Shown here piece by piece: positions 36,167 through 45,874 of a DNA stretch of 64,000 nt; the first letter of the stretch is position 1, and every line of letters starts with the position of its first letter. A program made the translations under genes and the position numbers. The notes beneath the pieces were generated by a model. It was not told the DNA's origin. It saw only the letters and a program-made list of their open reading frames with translations, and made no database searches. The stretch is from Mycoplasmopsis canis PG 14. GTDB taxonomy: Bacteria; Bacillota_I; Bacilli_A; Mycoplasmatales; Metamycoplasmataceae. The stretch spans positions 434,001 through 498,000 of the forward strand of contig NZ_CP014281.1 in assembly GCF_001553195.1 (NCBI RefSeq), in the 5' to 3' direction.

Positions 36167-36193
36167 AATAAAAAACATAGGAAAACCTATGTT
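36167..36193 (-). terminator. Terminator of the M42 peptidase gene
   Basis: AACATAGG/CCTATGTT stem with a 4-base loop, three bases after the stop codon, followed by a T-run on the minus strand. Confidence 0.8.
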
Positions 36194-36195
36194 AA

Positions 36196-37287
36196 TTATT
36201 TATAAGAAATTTTTTCTTTATATGTCTCTGGTGTTAAATCCTTTATAAATTCTGACATTAAATCAATTGTTGCTTGAATATCTAATAACGAAGCCACACC
36301 AATTGGGCTATGTAAATATCTTTGAGGTATTGAGATAGTCATTACAGATGATCCACCGGGAGCATATTGTAATTCAGCTGCATCAGTACCGCCACCAGCT
36401 GCTACGTATTTGTATGCTGGAATATTTTTATTTTTAGATATTTCAAATAAATAATTAATTAGTTTAGGATCAGGTAATGTGCCACCATCTTTTACTAATA
36501 TACTTACTCCCTTACCTAAAACAGGTGTACCTTCTATTGCGCCAGTAGTATCGTGTGCTGCCCCGGTATCTACAGCAAAAGCAATATCTGGATTAATTAT
36601 TTGAACAGATGTTCTAGCTCCTCTTGTTCCTACTTCTTCTTGCACAGTTCCTACTAAATAAACATCACAACCTAGATCAATATCAGCAATATTATTAGCA
36701 ATAAACTCTAAAGCTGTTACACCAGCTCTATTATCCATTGCTTTTCCGCCAATAAGATTATTTTTTAACTCAATAGTTTCTCCGCTCATAAAAATCTTAT
36801 CACCAATATTGATTTTGTTTTCTTCAACTTCCTTTTTTGAAGAAAACCCTAAATCTACGTATAATTCATCGTTTTTCATTGCTGATTTATATTTCTCATC
36901 AGAAATAATATGTATACTTGTGTGACCAAATACACCATAAAATCTTTCATTTGTTTCTGATGAAACTACGGTTGCTTTTGTTCCAATAACAGTTGAAGGT
37001 CAAATTCCACCTATTGGTGTCACCATTAAATTACCATTATCCTTGATTGTTCTAACCATATAACCAACTTCATCCATGTGAGCTGCCAGCATAACTTTTG
37101 GAGCATTAGCTTTTTTAGATTTTTTATAAAAAATTATTGATCCTAATTTATCTCTTGAAATTTCAAAGGCCCCATTTTTAATACCATTTCTTAAACTTTC
37201 TGCAACAGGTTCTTCAAATCTTGATATAGCTTCGATTGACATATAATGATCTAATCTTTTAGCTAATTTTTCGTATTTTTTATCCAT
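36196..37287 (-). CDS. M42-family metallo-aminopeptidase
   Basis: 363 residues. Cytosolic di-metal peptidase that trims peptides. Ligands in order: H70/D72 (AAHMDEVG), bridging Asp in KAMDNRAG, catalytic Glu pair in VQEEVGTRGA, Asp in FAVDTG, and His in YLHSPIG. Length fits the family. It would complete degradation of peptides brought in by Opp. Two UGA-Trp codons are not needed in the core; one follows PIGGI. Confidence 0.95.
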
Positions 37288-37371
37288 TTTACTCCTTTAC
37301 TATTTCTGAATACTAAGTGATTATATTTTAATCTTTTTTTTAGAAAATAAAAGACCTAAATGCAGAAAGAA

Positions 37372-37395
37372 ATAAAAAAATACACAATAGTGTAT
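37372..37395 (-). terminator. Terminator of tRNA-Leu
   Basis: ATACAC/GTGTAT hairpin with a 4-base loop, 10 bases after the CCA end of the tRNA, followed by T7 on the minus strand. Confidence 0.75.
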
Positions 37396-37405
37396 CATTA
37401 AATTT

Positions 37406-37489
37406 TGGTGCCTTAGACAGGACTTGAACCTGCACGGATTTCTCCAGCGGATTTTGAGTCCGCAGCGTCTACCATTCCACCACTAAGGC
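37406..37489 (-). tRNA. tRNA-Leu (anticodon CAA)
   Basis: 84 bases including an encoded CCA. Acceptor stem GCCTTAG/CTAAGGC. Anticodon stem GCGGA/TCCGC with loop CTCAAAA, giving CAA (reads UUG). Long variable arm as expected for leucine, and TTCAAGT in the T loop. Monocistronic with its own terminator. Confidence 0.96.
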
Positions 37490-37504
37490 ATAAATGTATA
37501 ACAA

Positions 37505-38005
37505 TTAATAATTGCTATACAATCTTTTATAGTTTGTTTGATTCTTTAAAAAATAAGCTTGAAATAATTCACCATAATTATAACCCAACATCAAAAAACT
37601 TCCAAGCGCAATTTCAAAAGCTTTTTTAATAGTTTCTTTATTAGTATCCTTCATTATGTCAGTTATACTTATAAATAAATTTTTAAATTGAATATTGATA
37701 TCGTTGTATTCATTCTTTATAGGTGTAAATTGTGGTGATACATTATGTTCATAAGATAAAGTTATAAAAAAATGTAATAAGTCAGCAAATTCTTCAAGTA
37801 TCTTTCGTTTAACTTGATTCTTGTTTTGTTTTCAATATTTAAAAGATTGAACTTCGTTTATAAATTCTCCTGCCTCAACTATTAAAGCAATTAATCTTTG
37901 CAATATAATTTCTTTTTTATTCAAGTTAGGGCATATGTTTTCTCTTTTTTTATCAATTTCTTTATCAAGTCTTTTTTGCATTTCGAATAATTCAATCAAA
38001 TTCAT
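37505..38005 (-). CDS. Dimeric all-alpha dUTP diphosphatase
   Basis: 166 residues. The metal-binding pattern of the dimeric dUTPase/MazG-like fold is visible: EAGEFINEVQSFKYWK and, about 20 residues on, LEEFADLLHFF. It would hydrolyse dUTP to dUMP, keeping uracil out of DNA. Start ATG 38005; the UGA in KYWKQ is Trp. It ends 16 bases before the tRNA on the same strand. Confidence 0.85.
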
Positions 38006-38210
38006 TATGTTTATATTATAATATTTTTTTGCTAATTATAAAACTATAGATTTTTTTGTAGTTGCATGGTGATGCACAGAGACAATTACAAGATTATAAT
38101 TACGGTTCTGAAAAAGAAATTATTTTTATTGATCACTTATATTTTATATAAAAAGATTTTGTGATAAAAAAGATGAAAATATTTCCTAAATAATTATGTA
38201 TTGACATTAT
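38006..38210. other. Intergenic region with a 29-codon open fragment
   Basis: Gap between the dUTPase and dnaK genes, outside the dnaK terminator. A plus-strand fragment at 38062-38151 (after a TAG at 38058-38060, ending in TAA) reads LHGDAQRQLQDYNYG and onward, with a composition that looks more protein-like than random AT-rich DNA. It lacks an ATG and Shine-Dalgarno, so it is at most a gene remnant. No RNA gene was recognised. A TTGACA at 38201 has no -10 partner. Confidence 0.3.
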
Positions 38211-38242
38211 AAAAAAACATATACAAATAAATGTATATGTTT
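38211..38242 (-). terminator. Terminator of dnaK
   Basis: 11-bp perfect arms AAACATATACA/TGTATATGTTT (38215-38225, 38232-38242) with a 6-base loop, followed by T7 on the minus strand. Confidence 0.85.
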
Positions 38243-38257
38243 GAAAATTATTAAATT

Positions 38258-40084
<1,827 letters not shown>

Positions 40085-40095
40085 CTAAATTATTA

Positions 40096-40114
40096 AGTTG
40101 CTTTACTTGCAACT
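40096..40114 (-). promoter_or_regulatory. Hairpin in the dnaK leader
   Basis: AGTTGC/GCAACT with a 7-base loop, at the expected 5' end of the dnaK transcript. It may stabilise the mRNA. It does not match the CIRCE consensus. Confidence 0.45.
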
Positions 40115-40120
40115 AATATA

Positions 40121-40129
40121 ATTATAACA
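40121..40129 (-). promoter_or_regulatory. Extended -10 promoter of dnaK
   Basis: TGTTATAAT on the minus strand (TG-N-TATAAT), 69 bases from the dnaK ATG, just downstream of the CIRCE-like element. Confidence 0.7.
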
Positions 40130-40135
40130 TAATTT

Positions 40136-40162
40136 TTAGCAGTCAAAACATTTAATTGCTAA
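40136..40162 (-). promoter_or_regulatory. CIRCE-like HrcA operator of dnaK
   Basis: Minus strand TTAGCAATT, 9-base spacer, GACTGCTAA. The CIRCE consensus is TTAGCACTC-N9-GAGTGCTAA, so the arms match 7/9 and 8/9 with the exact 9-9-9 spacing. It overlaps the -35 region of the dnaK promoter and the last codons of grpE (K-I-S-N-stop). Confidence 0.75.
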
Positions 40163-40976
40163 TTTTTTTAGATAAAACTACTGATGAAGGTACTATTACT
40201 CTTCCATTCAAAGAAAATCCGTATCTAATAACTTTAATTATTTTATTGTTAGATTCCTCAGATTCTTTAAAATCAACAACTTCTTGGAGAGCAGGATCAA
40301 ATTCTGAATTTATTTCAGGTTTAATTAACTGGATATTATTATCATTCAACAAACTTTCAAATTGTTTTGCGACAATATTAAATCCGTAGACATAATTATT
40401 TACCTCTGCACTTTGAGAATTTTCACCAGCCTTTATTGCACTAATAAAATTATTATACGGTATCGCAAAGTCCTCTGCAAAACTTTGTAAAGCATATTTT
40501 TTGATCTCTTTTTTTTCTTGATCTAACTTTTCTTTATATTCATTAGTAATTTGTTCGATTTTTTCTTGTGTTTTAGAACCAAACTCATTTGCTTTTGATT
40601 TATATGCTTCAGATAATTTTATAATTTCTAATTCTTTTAATGATAATTTCGCTTCAAGTTCAGCTATTTTTTTCTTTAATTCATCATCATTTGTTTTTGA
40701 TGAATTATTTTCTAATAAAACAATTTCTGATATCTCGACAATTGCTTTTTTACCAGCAAAATCTCTTATTGAATAGTTTTTAGGAAAACTGAATTTAATT
40801 TCTAAATTGTCTTTTATTTTTCTTCCATTAAGATAATCATCAAAACCAGGTAAATATTCATTTTTCCCAACAACTATCTCATATTTATTTGAATATTCAC
40901 TAATAATAGCATCCTCGATAATTAATTTAAAATTTGCTTTTAAAATGTCATTGTGTTTAATCTTTATATTAGTCAT
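40152..40976 (-). CDS. grpE: GrpE nucleotide-exchange factor with N-terminal PPIase-like segment
   Basis: 274 residues. Residues ~100-274 are a normal GrpE: long coiled coil, then KKYALQSFAEDFAIPYNNF and the C-terminal beta domain (GFSLNGRVIVPSSVV). Residues ~37-87 (GKNEYLPGFDDYLNG … FPKNYSIRDFAGKKAIVEI) closely follow the FKBP-like domain of trigger factor. A chaperone or prolyl-isomerase role for that part is inferred. SD AGGAGA; 8 bases after hrcA. Confidence 0.9.
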   Translation of the reverse strand: MTNIKIKHNDILKANFKLIIEDAIISEYSNKYEIVVGKNEYLPGFDDYLNGRKIKDNLEIKFSFPKNYSIRDFAGKKAIVEISEIVLLENNSSKTNDDELKKKIAELEAKLSLKELEIIKLSEAYKSKANEFGSKTQEKIEQITNEYKEKLDQEKKEIKKYALQSFAEDFAIPYNNFISAIKAGENSQSAEVNNYVYGFNIVAKQFESLLNDNNIQLIKPEINSEFDPALQEVVDFKESEESNNKIIKVIRYGFSLNGRVIVPSSVVLSKKISN

Positions 40977-40984
40977 GTTTTCTC

Positions 40985-41992
40985 CTATTTATTATTTATT
41001 TCTTTCAAAATTTTATCAAGTACATTTATAGCAGTTTTCATTGCATCAAAATCCGAATTCATTGCTCCAACAACAGATATTTCTGTTATTTTTGAATCAC
41101 TTTCAATTCTTTTTGACATATATGTACCAGATGAATCTACTGCAATTTTAATATTCTCGTTTTTATCAGCTTGTTCTTGAATTTTTTCTCACACTGAATG
41201 TTTTTCAACTAATTGAATAAGATTATTTAAGTCTTCTCTTTGTATTTGATCACTTAAAATAATGTTATTTTTTCCATATATTTTTTTATTGTTTCTTTCT
41301 TGTTTAAGATAGCTATTAAACACTTGATTTACTATAGAATCAAGTATAGATTGATAATTGTTTACTGATTGAGCCAAAATATCTTTGAGTAAAATAACTC
41401 TATCTGATAATTCTTTTAAAGGCGAATCTATCAATCTTTCTTTAAAAATTCTAACAGCCACTTTTAAGTCATTCCCATCAATTTCTTTGGCAAAAGAAAT
41501 TATTTTTGAAAAAACTTCACCTGTTGAAATAACCAAAACAACTGTAGCTTTATTTCTTTCGAAAGGAACTATATCAATGCTTTTTAATAGTGCATCTTTT
41601 GTAATCTCGTTCGTTACTAAAGTAATTCCAGTAATCTCTGTTATTATATTAGCAGCTGTTTCAACTGTATTATCTATTTCTGAGTGTTTCTGTTTTAAAA
41701 CTTCATTTATTTTATGTCTCATTTTATCTTCTCAAGATTTAGATAAAAACTTTGCATAATAATTAAGGCCTTGCACAGTTGGTGTTCTACCGCTTGAATT
41801 ATGTGATTTTTGTAAAAAACCTAATTGTTCAAGCTCATTCATTATGTATCTTATTTTTGCACTTGAACATTGTATTTCATTACTATACTTATTTATTAAG
41901 TTAGAACTACTAATAGGAAGCCCATCTTCTATATATGAAAGAACAGTTCATTTTAAAATAGGTTCTATTTTCTTATTCAATCTTTGTTGCAT
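40985..41992 (-). CDS. hrcA: Heat-inducible transcription repressor HrcA
   Basis: 335 residues. N-terminal winged helix (ILKWTVLSYIEDGLPISSSNL … SSAKIRYIMNELEQLGFL … SSGRTPTVQGL), then the GAF-like dimer domain and C-terminal TEISVVGAMNSDF. It represses heat-shock genes through CIRCE operators; two candidate operators lie in this window, before itself and before dnaK. Several UGA-Trp. It appears leaderless. Confidence 0.95.
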
Positions 41993-41998
41993 ATATAA

Positions 41999-42007
41999 AT
42001 TATAGCA
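41999..42007 (-). promoter_or_regulatory. Extended -10 promoter of hrcA
   Basis: TGCTATAAT on the minus strand. Six bases separate the -10 from the ATG, so transcription should start on the start codon. Confidence 0.7.
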
Positions 42008-42021
42008 TAATAATAAAAAAA

Positions 42022-42048
42022 TTAGCAACATTATAATTTTGTTGCTAA
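42022..42048 (-). promoter_or_regulatory. CIRCE-like operator of hrcA, also a terminator hairpin
   Basis: TTAGCAACA and TGTTGCTAA flank exactly 9 bases, a perfect 9-9-9 inverted repeat sharing the TTAGCA…TGCTAA core of CIRCE (6/9 in each arm). It covers the expected -35 of hrcA. The same palindrome begins 5 bases after the upstream lipoprotein stop and is followed by T7, so it also looks like that gene's terminator. Confidence 0.65.
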
Positions 42049-42053
42049 TTTTT

Positions 42054-42536
42054 TTACAATTCTATTAAAACATCTGTTCTTGTTGCTCTTTTTAAATCAA
42101 AACTGTATGTTGATTCATTGTTAGTTAAAGTAAGGCTTACAAGCAAGACATCTTTACCATTATTTTTACTTCTAAATTCTTGAGTTAAATCAATTTCTAA
42201 TATATTCGAATTAATTTCTTGATCTTTTTTTGTTTTAAATGTATTGACTACATTATCTTTATTGACTCTTGAGTTAAAATTGAAAGGATCATATTGAGCC
42301 CCTCTTTCAACAAGCGAAACTAAAATGTTATTTAATTCAAATTTAGATAAGTCATTATTAAATTCAATATACAATTTATTATCTTTTTTGTATGTATCAA
42401 CCATTTTCAAAGCTGAATTCAAAAAATCATTTACAACTATTTTTCTAGGATTTTGAATTTCTAATCAGTTGCCTTTTATTTCAACATGAGTAACAGTATA
42501 TTCCTTTACGTTTTTAATCACTTTATTATTATCTTT
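42054..42536 (-). pseudogene. Orphaned C-terminal part of the QPAQPS lipoprotein
   Basis: 160 codons that continue in the same frame directly after the TAA at 42537-42539, without a Shine-Dalgarno or early ATG, ending in TAA. Reads KDNNKVIKNVKEY and onward, a beta-rich domain. It was most likely the second half of the lipoprotein before a nonsense mutation. If translated at all it would need readthrough or an internal start. Confidence 0.7.
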
Positions 42537-43154
42537 TTATGATGTAAAAAGTGTAGGGCGCAAATTCGGGTCTTCTGATGGTGAAAATACCAAATTACCA
42601 TCATTATTTTTTTTAACAATTAGTTTTAAACCTGCATTATTCGGTATATTTCCTGTCTCTATTGTAACTGGATTAGATTCATCATCTTTAAATATTACTG
42701 AATATCTAAACTTTACAGCAAGCTCATCGTTATTGTTCGCTAAGTCCACTTGATTTTCGCCTAGCAAAGCAATACCAGAAAAACCTATTTTACTTTTTCG
42801 AGAATTTTTAGTTCTTTCTTTATCACCTCTTGGTTCAGGAAGTTCGATTATTTCTTTTGTCTCATTTGTTGATTGATTATTTTCGCCAGAAGGCTCTACA
42901 GGTTGGTCACTAGGTTGTGCAGGTTGTGTGCTTGGTTGTGCAGGTTGGTCACTAGGTTGTGCAGGTTGTGTGCTTGGTTGTGCAGGTTGTGTGCTTGGTT
43001 GTGCAGGTTGGTCACTAGGTTGTGCAGGTTGTGTGCTTGGCTGTGCAGGTTGTGTGCTTGGCTGTGATGGCTGCTCTGGCTTTGCACAAGCTACAATACC
43101 AATCGGAGCCATTGCAATTGGTAAACTTAAAAATATTTTTTTATAGATTTTCAT
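42537..43154 (-). CDS. Repeat-bearing surface lipoprotein, probably truncated
   Basis: 205 residues as read. Signal peptide with lipobox GIVAC, then nine 7-residue units of the type QPAQPST/D (residues ~28-90), then an exposed domain. Such Pro-rich tandem repeats are typical of size-variable mycoplasma surface antigens. The TAA at 42537-42539 interrupts an otherwise open frame of 366 sense codons. Good Shine-Dalgarno AAAAGGAA. Fifteen bases after the preceding lipoprotein. Confidence 0.8.
   Translation of the reverse strand: MKIYKKIFLSLPIAMAPIGIVACAKPEQPSQPSTQPAQPSTQPAQPSDQPAQPSTQPAQPSTQPAQPSDQPAQPSTQPAQPSDQPVEPSGENNQSTNETKEIIELPEPRGDKERTKNSRKSKIGFSGIALLGENQVDLANNNDELAVKFRYSVIFKDDESNPVTIETGNIPNNAGLKLIVKKNNDGNLVFSPSEDPNLRPTLFTS
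42885..43073 (-). repeat. Nine tandem 21-bp units in a lipoprotein gene
   Basis: Each unit encodes QPAQPST or QPAQPSD, with variant first (QPSQPST) and last (QPVEPSG) copies. T and D forms are interspersed. The region is free of stops in several frames because of the repeat, which creates false reading frames on both strands. Confidence 0.92.
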
Positions 43155-43169
43155 TTTTATTTCCTTTTT

Positions 43170-44537
43170 TTATTTTATTCTCTCATATAAGTTTTTATAA
43201 CTTCTAAATACCTCATTTGGGTTAAATCCTGAATTTGAACCTTCTATATTTTCATAAACATCTTGAAAGAAATATCCTTCAATGATAACTTTATCAATTG
43301 TATATAAAAGTATAGAGATCATTTTTTTTATAGCTTCATCTGAGACATTTACTTTTTGATTAAATAAATATTCTTCTTGATTTGTTCCTGGATGAGTTTG
43401 TAACTTAAAGAAACTACTTATAACTTCTCGTCTTAACTCTCTAAATTTAAATTTTAACTCATTTTCTTCATTAGTTAATTTATAAGTACTTAAAGTTTCC
43501 GGAGCTTTACTAGAAATTTTGACGAAATTATTTTGACCACGAAACTGTAACACATTAACAGGGTTTGATTTATTTTCAGAAGTTGTTTCGGAGTTAACTA
43601 TAGTTGAAGGGTATGGATCTTTTTGAGCAAATATTCAATAATTACTTGGCCTATCAGGTTTATATTTTCTCACTTCTGTAAGTAACTCATTTTTTATGCT
43701 ATTGAAATTTGATTCATTTGAATTAATGACTTTTAATTTATATTCATTTGCTGTAATTGGGTTTCTTGATTGTAAAAAATTTAGTTGAAATGTTAATTCT
43801 GTATCTTTTTTCAATCTAATTAGACTATTTAAAACTTTATTTTCAAAAACATATATTTCAGTAAATTTATTTTCTTTACTTTCTAATTCTGATAAAAGTT
43901 CGCTTCTTTTTTCTTCAGCAATATGTGTATTAATAATATTTTTTACGTTATTCTTAAGTAAATTAATTTCGTTTTCTTTTTCTTTATTAAGAAGATTCTT
44001 TATCTCATTATTTATTAATGACTTTTCAGAAACTTTATTGAGGTTTCTTATCATTTTATCGATTTGTTCTTTGGATTCATTACTTAGCAATAAAAAGAAA
44101 TTATCATTTTTAATATAAGATATTTCTTCAGCTATTTTTTCCTTTATTGTAATCTTGAATTCGTTTAAATTTTCTCATTTTTTTAATAGCTTTAAATTGG
44201 TTATTAGTAAACCTTCAACATCTTTATCAAATTCTGCGTACTTAATTTTTTCTAAAATTACTTTCTCGTATTTGTTAATTAAAGAATCTCTATAACTTAG
44301 TAATTCCTCAGCTGTTTTCTTAGAATCAATGTCTTTTTTGTATTCTTTTTGCTTTTCTTTATCAGAAATTTCGTTTACAAAATTGTTTAAAATATCTAAT
44401 TTTAAAGCTGTTACTTCTTTACTTTCTTTGTTCTCAACATTATTTTGTACTTGATTTGGTGAACAAGAAACAATAGTTAATCCAAAAGAAGATGAAAGAA
44501 GACTAGACAATAATAAATGTTTTTTAATTTTTTTCAT
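43170..44537 (-). CDS. Surface lipoprotein, helical
   Basis: 455 residues. Signal peptide MKKIKKHLLLSSLLSSSFG with lipobox TIVSC, then long charged helical stretches and no recognised domain. The ATG at 44537 is chosen over an earlier in-frame start because AAGGAGG lies just upstream and the signal peptide then begins normally. Eleven bases after oppF, so part of the opp transcript. Two UGA-Trp codons. Confidence 0.82.
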
Positions 44538-44548
44538 AAAACCTCCTT

Positions 44549-45874
44549 TTAGTATTTTCCATTTTTTCAATCATTAATTTCTTGCTGTGTGCCAAGAACA
44601 TAATGATCATCATTAATTTTTATTCATTCAGGTTGATTATCAGATGTATAATTGTGCATTCTTATGTTATATACATAACCAATCAAACTACCTTTTTTGC
44701 CTTTTATAGAAGGAACAGCATCTAATAAGCTTTTTGTGTAGGGATGTAATGAATGGTTCATAATTTCTTCTGTTTTACCAACTTCCAATAATCTACCTTT
44801 GTTCATTACCGCAATTCTGTCTGAAATATATTCAACCATACGCAAGTCATGTGCAATAAAAAGTATTGTAAGATTAAACTTTTCTTTTAGTTCATTAAAT
44901 ATATTTACTACCTGCGCTTGAATTGACACATCAAGAGCTGAAATAGGTTCATCAGCAACAAGTAATTGTGGTCTTAATACAACGGCTCTAGAAATACCTA
45001 TACGTTGTTGTTGTCCCCCCGAAAACTCTAGAGGGTATCTTCTTAAAACAGATTCATCTAATCCAACTGAAATTAAGATGTCTCTTACAAGTAATTTTCT
45101 AGCATCTTTTTCAGCTAAGGATTGCATTTTATCACGTTCAATTTTATAATTCTCTAATAATACTTTTATTTCTAATAAATTAAGTTCTTTTAAATAATTA
45201 AAGAATTCAATATAAAGGGCATTATAGGCAATATCGCTATTTATAGCGATATTTTTATTCAATTTATCCACATATTCATTTAATGATTCTTCAGAAAGTG
45301 CACTTTCATTAATTTTATTGAGAATATCATTCAAAACGTTTTGGTCGAAGTTGTATAATCAAATTTCTTTTGCGTTTTTAGTGTTCATTAACCCTTCTGA
45401 AACAACTGATTCTACATTTGCGTGTGGATTTAGTGAGTTTGCAGGGTCTTGGAAAATCATTTGTACTTTATTAACTAAAAAGTTTTCAATCGCTTTATAC
45501 TCTTTTAATGATTTTCCAAACTTAAGACCTCTTGACATTTTTTTAGGTAATACTTTATCAAGAAGTTTTATTTCACCAAAACTATATGGGACAAGTCCTA
45601 CAAGTGTTTTTCCTATTGTGCTCTTACCTGAACCAGACTCGCCCACTAGGCCAAGAACTTCACCTTCATAAATGTTTAAATTTAAATCAGTAACAGCCCT
45701 AAATGATTTCATACCTGAGCCATATGTGATATCAACATTTCGTAGTGTTGCTAGAATTTTTTCATTGTGCTTTGGCATCAACATGTCTTCTACACCACGG
45801 GTTTGATATCTTACGTGTTTTACTTTTCTAAAAGGAAATTTCTTTTCAACATATTCAATCTTATTTCTTTCCAT
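44549..45874 (-). CDS. oppF: Oligopeptide ABC transporter ATP-binding protein OppF
   Basis: 441 residues. Walker A GESGSGKST, Q-loop MIFQDPANSLNP, signature FSGGQQQRIGI, Walker B LLVADEP and switch IAHD. Between the Q-loop and the signature is a ~100-residue, helical, Lys/Glu-rich insertion (about residues 172-270). C-terminal region HPYTKSLLDAVP is typical of Opp/Dpp ATPases. Overlaps oppD by 14 bases. Confidence 0.94.

Noticed and set aside
38201-38206. TTGACA as a -35 box
   Set aside because: No -10 box at 16-18 bases and no downstream plus-strand gene. It lies next to the dnaK terminator.
40096-40114. The dnaK leader hairpin as the CIRCE element
   Set aside because: Its arms do not contain TTAGCA/TGCTAA and the spacing is wrong. 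The 40136-40162 element fits far better.
42885-43073. Possible CRISPR-like array
   Set aside because: Units are contiguous 21-bp coding repeats with no unique spacers, and no cas genes are present.
42870-43210. Overlapping open frames on both strands (Cys/Leu-rich or His/Asn-rich translations)
   Set aside because: They are by-products of the 21-bp repeat in the lipoprotein gene, with no ribosome-binding sites and implausible protein composition.
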